Of a stretch of 64,000 nucleotides of DNA, positions 15,643-24,525 are shown piece after piece (position 1 is the stretch's first letter; each line of letters starts with the position of its first letter). This DNA comes from Microbacterium aerolatum (GTDB taxonomy: Bacteria; Actinomycetota; Actinomycetes; Actinomycetales; Microbacteriaceae): contig NZ_BJUW01000001.1 of assembly GCF_007988825.1 (NCBI RefSeq), forward strand, positions 62,001 through 126,000. Reading direction: 5' to 3'. The notes under the pieces were generated by a model. The model did no database searches. It was not told the DNA's origin and worked only from the letters and a program-made list of their open reading frames with translations. The position numbers were made by a program, and so were the translations under genes.

Positions 15643-18600
15643 ATGACACAGGATGCTGCGCAGAGAGCCGTCGTCGACGCCCCAGCCGCGGCATCCGGCG
15701 TCGTCATCGGTGCTCCGGGCACGGGCAAGACCCGCACACTGATCGACCGCGTCGTGTCCCTTCTGAGCGATCATGCGCTGGCGCCGGAAGAGCTGCTGGT
15801 GCTCACCCCGAACAGGCAGGCGGCGACTGCCCTGCGCGACCGGATCGGCGTGCGCATCGGGCAGGCGACACCTGGACCGCTCGCCCGATCGATCGGCTCG
15901 TTCGCCTTCCAGATCGTCCGCGGTGCGATGGTGCACGCCGGAGAGGAGCCGCCGGCGCTGCTCACCGGCGCCGATCAGGACCGCATCATCGCCGATCTGC
16001 TGGCCGGTGACGCCGATGACGAGGCAGCCGGCATGCTCAGCCGCTGGCCGGCGACCCTGTCGACCAGCGTGCGCGCGTCGAAGGATTTCCGCTCCGAGCT
16101 GCGAGCCTTCCTCGCCGAGTGCACCGAGCTGGGCGTGCTGCCCGCCGAACTGCAGCGGTCGGAGCGCCCGGTCTGGGCCGCCGCGGGCTCCTTCATCGAC
16201 GAGTACCGCGCAGTGCTGGCCGGCATGCGCACGGCGTACCGCGACGCCGCAGATCTCCTCAGCGAGGCCGCGGCGATCATGCGAGATGCGGATGCCGCGC
16301 CGCTCGGGCCGCTCGCAGCGCTCCGGGTAGTGCTGATCGACGACGCGCAGGAGATCACCAGGGGCGGCATCACGCTGGTGCGCGCTCTGCGCGACCGAGG
16401 CATCGCCGTGATCGCGTTCGGCGATCCCGACATCTCGTCCGGCGCGTTCCGCGGAGCGAGCCCGCAGCTGTTCCACGAGCTCTCGAACCTTCTGGGCGAG
16501 GTGTTCGTGCTCGACACCGCGCATCGGCAGTCTCCCGCGCTCACGAGCCTGACCCGCACCGTTACCCAGGCGATCGGCGTCGCCGGCCGCGTCGAGCATC
16601 GCCGCGCGCCTGGACCCGACCCGGAGACACCCGATCCGGCGGTGCAGGCGTTCCTGGCATCCTCGCCGTACGAAGAGATCGACCGCATCGCCGGCACCCT
16701 CCGCGACTGGCACCTCAGCCACGGCATCCCGTGGAGCGACATGGCGGTCATCGCGCACGACACGCGCCAGGTCGCCACGCTCGAGACCGAGCTCGCGGCG
16801 CGTGAGGTGCCCACCCGCGCCGCCGGGGTGCAGCGGCCGCTGGGCAGCGAGCGCATCGTGCGCGACATCGTCGGCATCGTGCGGCTCGCTCTGCAACCCG
16901 CCGCCGAGCGCACGCCGGAGGATCTCGTCGACGCGCTCCGGTCACCGTTCGGAGGCCTGGATGCCGTCGGGCTCAGGCGCCTGCGCGCCCGGCTGCGGCA
17001 TGTCGAGCTCGCCGACGGGGGAGCGACTCCGGCGTCCGAGCTGCTGCGTCAGGCGCTGGAGTTCCCCGCGCAGTTCGCCTTCATCGATGCCCCGGAGGCC
17101 CGCATCGCGGCACGTTTCGCCGCCACGCTCGCCGGAACGGCCGCCGCGGCCGCGCACGAGACGATCCACGAACTCCTCTGGCGGATCTGGGACGCCGCCC
17201 GCGCGCTCGACGGCGGGAAGCTCGCCCGGCACTGGCAGGAGATCGCGGGCAACCCCGGCGGTGGCGAGATCGCGCGGAACCTCGACGCGCTGGTCGCGCT
17301 GTTCGACGCCGCCAAGCGGTTCGTCGAGCGCACACCGAACGAGGATCCCGAGACCTTCGTCCGCGACATCCTCGACAGCGAGGTGCCGGAGGACTCGCTG
17401 TCGACGCCGGATCGTCCCGGGCTCGTCACCCTGCTCACTCCCGCCACAGCGCTGGGAACGCAGTTCGAAGCTGTCATCGTCGCCGGCGTGCAGGACGGCG
17501 TCTGGCCGAACACGCGCCTGCGCGGCGGACTGCTCGAGACCTGGCGGCTGGCCGATGCTGTCACCGCAGCGCGCACCGGCGTCCCCGTCACGAACCCGGG
17601 GGTGCTCGACCGGCGACGAGACGCGCTGCACGACGAACTGAGGCTGTTCGTGCGCGCGGTCTCACGTGCGCGGTCGCGCATCCTGGTGTCTGCCGTCGAC
17701 GATGACGACTCGAGCCCCAGCCCGTTCTTCACGTTCCTCCCCGAGCCGCCGCCGGCTGCCGATCACCCGGCCGCCGAGCATCCGCTGACGCTGCGCGGGC
17801 TCGTCGCACGCCACCGCCGGACGCTGACGAGCGCGCCGGACCCGGGCTCGCACGCCGAAGCGGCCGGCCAGCTCGCCGTCCTCGCACGAGAGGGAGTCCC
17901 CGGTGCCGACCCGAGCGAGTGGTACGGCACGATCGCCCCCTCCACCGACGCGCCGCTGCACGATCTCGCCCTCGAGGCCGCCCGGGTGTCGCCTTCCCGG
18001 ATGGAGTCCTTCGAGGAGTGCGAGCTGCACTGGGCGATCTCGGCGCTGGGCGGTGACACTGTGCTTCCGCCTTCGGCGGGGATCGGGACGATCATCCACG
18101 AGGCCATGGAGAAGGTTCCAGGGGGCGATCTCGACGAGATGCGGGCGATCGTCGCCGAGCACTGGGGAGAGCTCGATTTCGAGACCGAGTGGATCAGTCG
18201 GAAGGAACGCCGCAGGGCCGACATGTACGTCGAACGGCTGCATGCCTACCTCGGCGAGGTCGCCCGTGACGGCGGCCGCGTGCTCGCCAGCGAGGTCGAG
18301 TTCCGCTTCGCCGTGGAGGTGGCCGATCAGGATGCGGCCACAGACCCCGCCGCGATGCCGGCCGTGTTCATCGGCGAGGAGGCGAGCGGGCCCGGGCGGG
18401 CCGTCGTGCGCGGATTCATCGACCGCGTCGAGGCGTACCCGAGCGGCGCGGGCGAGCACGCGGTCGCGCGGGGCAGGGGAGCGGCGCAGATGGGACAGGG
18501 AGCCGAGGGGGAGTGCGTCGTGGTCGTGGACCTGAAGACCGGCAAGTACGAACCGGAGTCCGACGGGAAGGTCGAGGAGCACGCACAGCTCGCGGCCTAC

Positions 18601-18885
18601 CAGATCGCCGTGGAACAGGGCCTCATCGAGGGCGCCGATCCCGCAGCTCTGACCGGTGCGCGACTTCTCATCGTCTCGAAGACGCTGTCGGGCAGCCAGT
18701 ACCGGGTCGCGCATCAGCACACGCTCGAGGGCGAGGGGCGCACGCGCTTCCTGAACCGGCTCGCCGGCGCGGCGCGAGGCATGTCCGCCGGCAGCTTCAC
18801 CGCCCACGTCGAGGCGCACTGCGCCGACGTGCAGTGGCGCGTGCAGCCCTGTCGCATCCACACCGTGCCGGCGGTGAGCGCGTGA
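15643..18885 (+). CDS. adnA: AdnA-like helicase-nuclease subunit
   Basis: With the next gene this forms a heterodimer of the AdnAB type, which resects double-strand DNA breaks in actinobacteria in place of RecBCD. The 1080-residue protein has a UvrD-type N-terminal motor: Walker A GAPGTGKT (23-30), a Walker B-like LIDDAQEI (DDAQ rather than DEXQ), and motif VI AVSRARSRILVS. The C-terminal RecB-family nuclease carries EVEFRF, VVVDLKTGKY and HAQLAAYQ. The altered motif II suggests it is the weaker motor, as AdnA is in mycobacteria. The ATG at 15643 has TAGCGT seven bases upstream. It overlaps adnB by four bases (GTGA). Confidence 0.9.
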   Translation: MTQDAAQRAVVDAPAAASGVVIGAPGTGKTRTLIDRVVSLLSDHALAPEELLVLTPNRQAATALRDRIGVRIGQATPGPLARSIGSFAFQIVRGAMVHAGEEPPALLTGADQDRIIADLLAGDADDEAAGMLSRWPATLSTSVRASKDFRSELRAFLAECTELGVLPAELQRSERPVWAAAGSFIDEYRAVLAGMRTAYRDAADLLSEAAAIMRDADAAPLGPLAALRVVLIDDAQEITRGGITLVRALRDRGIAVIAFGDPDISSGAFRGASPQLFHELSNLLGEVFVLDTAHRQSPALTSLTRTVTQAIGVAGRVEHRRAPGPDPETPDPAVQAFLASSPYEEIDRIAGTLRDWHLSHGIPWSDMAVIAHDTRQVATLETELAAREVPTRAAGVQRPLGSERIVRDIVGIVRLALQPAAERTPEDLVDALRSPFGGLDAVGLRRLRARLRHVELADGGATPASELLRQALEFPAQFAFIDAPEARIAARFAATLAGTAAAAAHETIHELLWRIWDAARALDGGKLARHWQEIAGNPGGGEIARNLDALVALFDAAKRFVERTPNEDPETFVRDILDSEVPEDSLSTPDRPGLVTLLTPATALGTQFEAVIVAGVQDGVWPNTRLRGGLLETWRLADAVTAARTGVPVTNPGVLDRRRDALHDELRLFVRAVSRARSRILVSAVDDDDSSPSPFFTFLPEPPPAADHPAAEHPLTLRGLVARHRRTLTSAPDPGSHAEAAGQLAVLAREGVPGADPSEWYGTIAPSTDAPLHDLALEAARVSPSRMESFEECELHWAISALGGDTVLPPSAGIGTIIHEAMEKVPGGDLDEMRAIVAEHWGELDFETEWISRKERRRADMYVERLHAYLGEVARDGGRVLASEVEFRFAVEVADQDAATDPAAMPAVFIGEEASGPGRAVVRGFIDRVEAYPSGAGEHAVARGRGAAQMGQGAEGECVVVVDLKTGKYEPESDGKVEEHAQLAAYQIAVEQGLIEGADPAALTGARLLIVSKTLSGSQYRVAHQHTLEGEGRTRFLNRLAGAARGMSAGSFTAHVEAHCADVQWRVQPCRIHTVPAVSA

Positions 18886-21800
18886 CCGCCGCGTGGAGCG
18901 ACGCAGGGCCGGGACTGTCAGCTCTCGACGTCGCCGCCGCCCTCGGGCAGCCCGCGCCCACGTCAGCTCAGCAGCGCGTGATCGAGGCGCCCCCGACCCC
19001 GGCCCTGGTGGTCGCCGGTGCCGGCAGCGGCAAGACCGAGACGATGTCAGGGCGCGTGGTGTGGCTGGTCGCGAACGGCCACGTGCGCCGCGACGAGATC
19101 CTCGGCCTCACATTCACGCGCAAAGCCGCCGGTGAGCTGGCCGAGCGGATCGGCGCGCGTCTCGCCGTGATCGATGAATTCGGCCGCCGCGGGCTGCTCC
19201 CGCACATCCCGGCGATAGTCCGCTCCGGCGCGCTGGCTCCGATCGACGCAGCGGATGCCGCACACCGGCACATCGTGCGGGCGCACGTGCTCGACGAACT
19301 GGCCGCGCACCACGACACCGGCTGGGATGCCGCCGCCCCGCGCACGGCGGAGGAGATGCTCATCCGGCCACGGGTGTCCACCTACAACGCCTTCGCCGAC
19401 TCGATCGTGCGCGAGCACGCCTCCCGGATCGGACGCGACCCTGACGTCGCGATGCTGAGCCAGGCGGCGTCGTGGATGCTGGCACGCGAGGTCGTGCTCC
19501 GCGCCGACCTGCCGCAGCTGGAGGACATCGATCTCTCCGTCGCCACCGTGGTCGACGCCGTGCAGCGCCTTGCCGGCGAAGCGCTCGACCATCGCGCCGA
19601 CCTCGCACGAGCGGAGCGGATCGCCCTCGAGCACGCGACCTCCTTCGAGCCCTACCGCAGCAACGCCGACGTCGCCAAGGTCGCAGACAATCTGCGCGCC
19701 CTCCCGACCCTCGCAGCGCTCGTGCGCGAATACATCTCCGAGAAGCAGCGCCGCGGGGTACTCGACTTCGCCGATCAGGTCAGCGGCGCGTTCGACATCA
19801 TCGAGTCCTCGCCCGACGTGCGTGCCGCTCTCGTCGAGCAGCACCGCGTCGTGCTGCTCGACGAGTACCAGGACACCTCTGTCATCCAGACGCAGTTCCT
19901 CTCTGCGGTCTTCCGGGACTCCGCCGTCATGGCCGTCGGCGACCCGCACCAGTCGATCTACGGCTGGCGCGGCGCGAGCGCGGACAACCTGTATGCCTTC
20001 GCGCGGACGTTCGCCGATCAGCAGCCGTCGCACACCTACAGCCTGATGACGAGCTGGCGCAACGACAGCGCGATCCTCGGCGTCGCCAACCGCGTGCTCC
20101 AGCCGCTGCAGCGACCGGGACTCGATGTTCCGCCGCTCGAGCCGCGGCCGGGCGCGGGGGCAGGTAACGTCGAAGTTCGCTACCCGATGACCGTGCACGA
20201 CGAGGCGGCCGAGGTCGCCGACTGGTTCGTCGAGCGCCGTGGCGCTCACCGTGACACGGGCAAACCTCATACCGGGGCGATCCTGTTCCGCTCGAAGCGT
20301 CACATGCAGACCTTCGCCGAGGCGCTCGCCGCCCGCGGCGTGCCGCATCGCATCCTGGGACTCGGGGGTCTGCTCGCGACGCCGGAGGTCGTCGACGTCG
20401 TCGCTGCGCTGCGAGTGATCCACGACCCCGGCGCCGGCTCCGCACTCATCCGGCTGCTCTCAGGACCCCGTTTCGGCGTCGGTGTGGCCGACCTGGGGGC
20501 CCTGTACGGTCTCGCCGGCGAGCTCGCCAAGCGGGACAGCGGGCTGCTCCCTCTGCCCGAAGACCTCCGCGCCCGCATCCGCGCCTCACGCGGAGCGGAT
20601 GAGGCGGTCTCGATCGTGGATGCCGTCGACGTCGTCCGCGGGCTGCGCGACGACTACCGCCTCCTCGAGCAGATCACCCCGGACGGCCGCGCCCGCATCC
20701 GCGCGGCGGGCGAGATGCTCGAAAGGCTGAGGCGTGCGGCCGCGCAGCCGATCCCCGAGCTCATCCGGCTCATCGAGACCGAACTGAGACTCGACATCGA
20801 ACTCGCCGCGAACGAGACGCGTGGGCCGGCGCGCGTCGCGGCAACCCAGCTGCGCGCGTTCACCGACGAGGTCCGCACGTTCCTCGCCGCCGACGAACGC
20901 GGCAGCATCGGGAGCCTGCTCGCCTGGCTCGAGAAGGCCGAGAGCACCGACGAGCTCATGCCGCGCCCTGAGCCGCCGGAGCCCGGCGTCGTGCAGCTGC
21001 TGACGATCCACGGCTCCAAGGGGCTCGAGTGGGATGCCGTGGCCGTGGCGCGCATGGTCGACGACGAGCTTCCCTCCCGGCCGAGCGACACCTCCGGCTG
21101 GTTCGGATTCGGTGTGCTGCCGTTCGCGCTGCGCGGCGACAGTGGCGCACTGCCGAGATTCTCCTGGTCCCCGCCGATCGACGATGAACCCGATCCCGCC
21201 AAGCGCCTCAAAGCCGGTGTGGCTTCGCTCACCAGCAAGAGCAAGACCGCCCCTGGCGCGATAACGGTGTTCAAGGACGCCTACCGCGAGTATCAGCAGC
21301 AGGAGGAGCGTCGCCTCGCCTACGTCGCCGTGACCCGCGCCCGCACCGACCTGCTCCTGACCGGTGCGCACTGGGCAGGTCAGAAGAAGCCCCGCAAAGC
21401 CGGCCCGTTCCTGCTCGAGGCCATCGAGATCCTCGGTGCGGAGGCGATCGGCGAGGTGGACCCCGATGAGAACCCGTACGAGGGCGAGGGCAAGACCACG
21501 GTGTGGCCGCTCGATCCTCTCGGGACGCGCCGCGGCAAGGTCGAGGCCGCCGCTGCCGCCGTGCAGTCGGCGCTCGCGACCGAGCAGACCGCCTCGCCGC
21601 AGCTCGAGCGGCTGCTCGCCGAGCGCGCCGAACGTCAGCGCGGCGCGGTCGTGGCGCCCCCGACCCGGGTTCCGGCTTCGAAGTTCAAGGACTACGTCAC
21701 CGACTTCGACGGCACGGTGCGCGCGCTCGCTCGGCCGATGCCGGAGCGCCCGTACCGGCAGACCCGGCTGGGCACGCTGTTCCACGCCTGGGTCGAACAT

Positions 21801-22331
21801 CGTTCGGGGCTCGTCGGCGCCGGCCCGAGCGCCGACGCCGCGCTGTGGGACAGCGACGACGAGCAGCCGGAGCAGTCGGGCGTCTCGGCCGCTGATGACG
21901 CCGACCTCCAGAAGCTTCGCGAGATCTTCGAAGCCAGCGAATGGGCGGGGCTCCGGCCCATCGCCGTCGAGATCGAGATCGACTTCGCCCTCGGCGCGGG
22001 CGCTGAATCCGGTTCGGGCGCTGAATCCGGTGACGGGCACATCATGATCTGCAAGCTCGACGCCGTGTACCGACGTGAGGATCGCGGCGGCCGGATCGAG
22101 ATCGTCGACTGGAAGACCGGGCGCGCGCCGCGCAGCGCGGCAGAGCAGGACGAGCGGATGCTGCAGCTGGCGCTGTACCGCCTCGCCTACCACCGTCGAT
22201 TCGGGGTCCCGCTCGATGAGATCGACGTCGCGCTGTACTACGTCGCGGACGATCTCATCATCCGGGGCGACCGGGTCTACTCGGAGGAGGAGTTGGTCCA
22301 GCGGTGGAGCGCGGCCCGCGCAGCGCGCTGA
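18882..22331 (+). CDS. adnB: AdnB-like helicase-nuclease subunit
   Basis: The lead motor of the AdnAB pair (1149 residues) has full UvrD motifs: TSAQQRVIE (Q motif), VAGAGSGKTET (Walker A, about 44-54), GLTFTRKAAGEL (Ia), VVLLDEYQDTS (II), AVGDPHQSIYGWRGAS (III), LTIHGSKGLEWDAV (V) and YVAVTRARTDLLL (VI). The C-terminal nuclease has LGTLFHAWVE, IEIVDWKTGR and MLQLALYRLAY. A small in-frame repeat (AESGSG, then AESGDG) sits before the nuclease core. GTG at 18882 overlaps the adnA stop. The last 55 bases overlap the convergent phosphotransferase-like gene. Confidence 0.93.
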   Translation: MTAAWSDAGPGLSALDVAAALGQPAPTSAQQRVIEAPPTPALVVAGAGSGKTETMSGRVVWLVANGHVRRDEILGLTFTRKAAGELAERIGARLAVIDEFGRRGLLPHIPAIVRSGALAPIDAADAAHRHIVRAHVLDELAAHHDTGWDAAAPRTAEEMLIRPRVSTYNAFADSIVREHASRIGRDPDVAMLSQAASWMLAREVVLRADLPQLEDIDLSVATVVDAVQRLAGEALDHRADLARAERIALEHATSFEPYRSNADVAKVADNLRALPTLAALVREYISEKQRRGVLDFADQVSGAFDIIESSPDVRAALVEQHRVVLLDEYQDTSVIQTQFLSAVFRDSAVMAVGDPHQSIYGWRGASADNLYAFARTFADQQPSHTYSLMTSWRNDSAILGVANRVLQPLQRPGLDVPPLEPRPGAGAGNVEVRYPMTVHDEAAEVADWFVERRGAHRDTGKPHTGAILFRSKRHMQTFAEALAARGVPHRILGLGGLLATPEVVDVVAALRVIHDPGAGSALIRLLSGPRFGVGVADLGALYGLAGELAKRDSGLLPLPEDLRARIRASRGADEAVSIVDAVDVVRGLRDDYRLLEQITPDGRARIRAAGEMLERLRRAAAQPIPELIRLIETELRLDIELAANETRGPARVAATQLRAFTDEVRTFLAADERGSIGSLLAWLEKAESTDELMPRPEPPEPGVVQLLTIHGSKGLEWDAVAVARMVDDELPSRPSDTSGWFGFGVLPFALRGDSGALPRFSWSPPIDDEPDPAKRLKAGVASLTSKSKTAPGAITVFKDAYREYQQQEERRLAYVAVTRARTDLLLTGAHWAGQKKPRKAGPFLLEAIEILGAEAIGEVDPDENPYEGEGKTTVWPLDPLGTRRGKVEAAAAAVQSALATEQTASPQLERLLAERAERQRGAVVAPPTRVPASKFKDYVTDFDGTVRALARPMPERPYRQTRLGTLFHAWVEHRSGLVGAGPSADAALWDSDDEQPEQSGVSAADDADLQKLREIFEASEWAGLRPIAVEIEIDFALGAGAESGSGAESGDGHIMICKLDAVYRREDRGGRIEIVDWKTGRAPRSAAEQDERMLQLALYRLAYHRRFGVPLDEIDVALYYVADDLIIRGDRVYSEEELVQRWSAARAAR
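21998..22031 (+). repeat. In-frame 18-base tandem duplication in adnB
   Basis: GGGCGCTGAATCCGGT occurs at 21998-22013 and again at 22016-22031, an 18-base period that encodes a repeated GAESG segment just upstream of the nuclease core. Confidence 0.7.
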
Positions 22332-23575
22332 GCCTCGTCTGCCGGATCCGAATCGTCGGAGGGTTCCGTCTTCGCCGCTTCGACAGGCTCAGCGAACGAA
22401 GACTCGGAGGACTCGGTCCCTGAGCCGGTCGAAGGGCCCGAGTCCTCGCCCCATGCCGCTGCGACGTCGCTCAGATCCTCGGTCGCATCGCCGGCCGGGG
22501 CGTCCGCGATCTCCTCCGGCAGCAGATCGCTCGGGTTGTACGCGTCGGTGTGCATCGAGGTGTCGATGCCGGCGGCGGCTGTCTCCGGCACGCGGTCCAG
22601 GGCGTCCAGCGCCGAATCGACGCCTTCGCCGCGTGCGGCGATCACCGACAGATCGTTCTCGCGCAGGCCGTCGGCGAGAGCCTCGAGCAGCGCTGCGGCG
22701 TCGTCGACGATGTCCGTGCGGCGCAGCACCTCGCCGTGCACCAGCCAGCGGGCGAACTCCAGCTCTGCCAGCATCCGCGCCCGCACGGCCAGCGCGGCAT
22801 CCGGTGCCCGGTCCGAGCTCTCGGCGTACGAGGCGTGCACGTCGCCTGCGGCATCCGGTGCGGATGAGAGCCACGCCAGGTCGACGGCGGGATCGCCGAT
22901 CGAGAGCGCGTGCCAGTCGACCACGCCCACCACCTCCGGGCCCCGCTCCGGATCGTCCTCGAACACGAACGACGTCGCCTTAGCTCCGCCGAGCGTCACC
23001 GCCGATTCGAACCGCCACAGATCGTCGTCCTCGACGGCCTCGCGCCAGCGGACGGTGAGTCGCGCGGGAACACGCCCGGTCGCCGCAGCGCGGTCGACCA
23101 GTCGGCGGATCTCGGCCCGCACCTCTTCCGCGCTTCTGGCGGTCAGACCCGCACCGCGGACCACGGATGCCGGCAGCGAATGCACTGCGGCGATCGATGC
23201 ACCCACCGATGACGCGGCCCCGCGACCGCGAGGCACGTGCGCCGCCTCGATCTGGAAGCCGGGCAGCAGCTCCGTCACCAGCGCGCGTCCATCGGCGAGG
23301 CGGGTCTCACCGACGTACTCCGGCGCCCGGAACGGCAGCATCGCGCGCGCGCCGGCCGTGAGTGCGCGCAGGGCGAGCGCCTCCGCAGCGAGTTCTCTGG
23401 AAGTCTCGTCGTCGTCGCCGACGCGGATCGCGAGCTCGCGGCCGTCGGCGAGAGTGACGACGGCGGAGTCGAAGCGTCCGTCGCCGTCTGCGGTGAGGGG
23501 TCGCGCTCCCACGACCTCCGCCCCGGGCAGTGCGGCTGTGACCGCCGCCGCTAGAGTAAAGGGAGACCGTGCCAT
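22277..23575 (-). CDS. APH-fold phosphotransferase-like protein, catalytic loop altered
   Basis: The 432-residue product resembles macrolide/aminoglycoside kinases. It has an N-lobe with LADGRELAIRVG and a helical C-lobe with VVGVVDWHALSIGDPAVDLAWL, matching the metal-binding Asp and downstream helix of the APH fold. The usual catalytic HGDLHxxN loop before it is not visible; the equivalent stretch reads TLGGAKATSFVFED, so the protein may not phosphorylate. The last roughly 110 residues are acidic and low in complexity, partly encoded by a palindromic repeat. The ATG at 23575 has TACCCT seven bases upstream. Its 3' end overlaps adnB. Confidence 0.8.
   Translation of the reverse strand: MARSPFTLAAAVTAALPGAEVVGARPLTADGDGRFDSAVVTLADGRELAIRVGDDDETSRELAAEALALRALTAGARAMLPFRAPEYVGETRLADGRALVTELLPGFQIEAAHVPRGRGAASSVGASIAAVHSLPASVVRGAGLTARSAEEVRAEIRRLVDRAAATGRVPARLTVRWREAVEDDDLWRFESAVTLGGAKATSFVFEDDPERGPEVVGVVDWHALSIGDPAVDLAWLSSAPDAAGDVHASYAESSDRAPDAALAVRARMLAELEFARWLVHGEVLRRTDIVDDAAALLEALADGLRENDLSVIAARGEGVDSALDALDRVPETAAAGIDTSMHTDAYNPSDLLPEEIADAPAGDATEDLSDVAAAWGEDSGPSTGSGTESSESSFAEPVEAAKTEPSDDSDPADEAQRAARAALHRWTNSSSE
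22378..22434. repeat. REP-like palindrome inside a coding region
   Basis: CTTCGACAGGCTCAG (22378-22392) and CTGAGCCGGTCGAAG (22420-22434) are inverted copies matching at 14 of 15 positions. Such TTCGACAGGCTCAG palindromes are familiar dispersed repeats in high-GC genomes. Here the element lies in frame within the acidic tail of the phosphotransferase-like gene and encodes peptides such as SFAEPVEAAK. Confidence 0.7.
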
Positions 23576-23582
23576 GACCCCA

Positions 23583-23588
23583 AGGGTA
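23583..23588 (-). promoter_or_regulatory. -10 element, leaderless phosphotransferase-like gene
   Basis: TACCCT on the minus strand ends seven bases before the ATG at 23575. Confidence 0.5.
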
Positions 23589-23640
23589 GGTCTGTTCGGG
23601 CGCGGTTCCGCCTACGCCACGCCTGCGAGAGAGGGAGTCG

Positions 23641-24525
23641 ATGACCGTTCAGCGCGCTCTGTTCGACCGGACGGGACACCTCCGCGATGAGCAGGACGTC
23701 CTCGACGGGCTGCGCTCCTCGGCAGATGCCCGTGTCATCGTCGTGCGCGACGGACGTGCGCGGATCCAGGACGGCGCACTCGTGACCGTCACGCCTGCCG
23801 AGGTCGACGAAGATGCCGACTGGGGTCTGCTCGGACGGCACAGCGACGGCGGCCGGCTGCTGCTGGCCGCGGTCGGGGCCGAGCCCGATTCGATCGATGC
23901 GGCCCCCGCCGAGACCTGGCTCGGGGTGCGCGACACCGGCGGCATGCTGGATGGCGAGAGCACCGAACTCCTCGTCGCCGCCGTGACCCTCGCCTCCTGG
24001 CTCCGCGATGCACGGTTCTGCCAGGCGTGCGGCGCGGAGACCACGCTGCGGCAGGGCGGCTGGTCCCGCCGGTGCGAGACCTGCGCGCAAGACATCTTTC
24101 CCCGCACGGACCCCGCCGTCATCGTCGCGGTGGAGAGCGCCGACGGCGAACGACTGCTGCTGGGGGCCAACGCGAACTGGCGCGGGCGGATGTACTCGTG
24201 TTTCGCCGGATTCGTCGAAGCGGGGGAGTCGCTGGAGACCACGGTGCACCGTGAAATCGAGGAGGAGGCCGGCGTCCTCCTCGACGACGTCCGCTACGTC
24301 TCATCGCAGCCGTGGCCGTATCCGCGCTCGCTGATGATCGGGTTCAGGGCGACAGCATCCGACGAGCGCCCAGCGCGCCCGGACGGCGAGGAGATCATCG
24401 ACGTGCGCTGGTTCACCCGCGACGAGATCCGCAGCGCCCTGAACGGCGACGGGCCGGTCGGCCTGCCCGGTCCGGCATCCATCGCCAGGACGCTCATCCA
24501 GGCATGGTGCGAGGAGCGCGAGTGA
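23641..24525 (+). CDS. nudC: NAD(+) diphosphatase NudC
   Basis: This Nudix hydrolase cleaves NADH/NAD+ and, in characterised relatives, removes NAD caps from RNA. In 294 residues it has a variable N-domain, a four-cysteine zinc ribbon (CQAC...CETC, about residues 125-150), TDPAVIVAVE, the Nudix box GFVEAGESLETTVHREIEEEAG (about 190-211) and the NudC-specific SQPWPYPRSLM after it. GAGGGAG precedes the ATG. The GTG of the UvrD2-like gene overlaps its stop (GTGA). NudC next to UvrD2 is the mycobacterial arrangement. Confidence 0.95.
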   Translation: MTVQRALFDRTGHLRDEQDVLDGLRSSADARVIVVRDGRARIQDGALVTVTPAEVDEDADWGLLGRHSDGGRLLLAAVGAEPDSIDAAPAETWLGVRDTGGMLDGESTELLVAAVTLASWLRDARFCQACGAETTLRQGGWSRRCETCAQDIFPRTDPAVIVAVESADGERLLLGANANWRGRMYSCFAGFVEAGESLETTVHREIEEEAGVLLDDVRYVSSQPWPYPRSLMIGFRATASDERPARPDGEEIIDVRWFTRDEIRSALNGDGPVGLPGPASIARTLIQAWCEERE

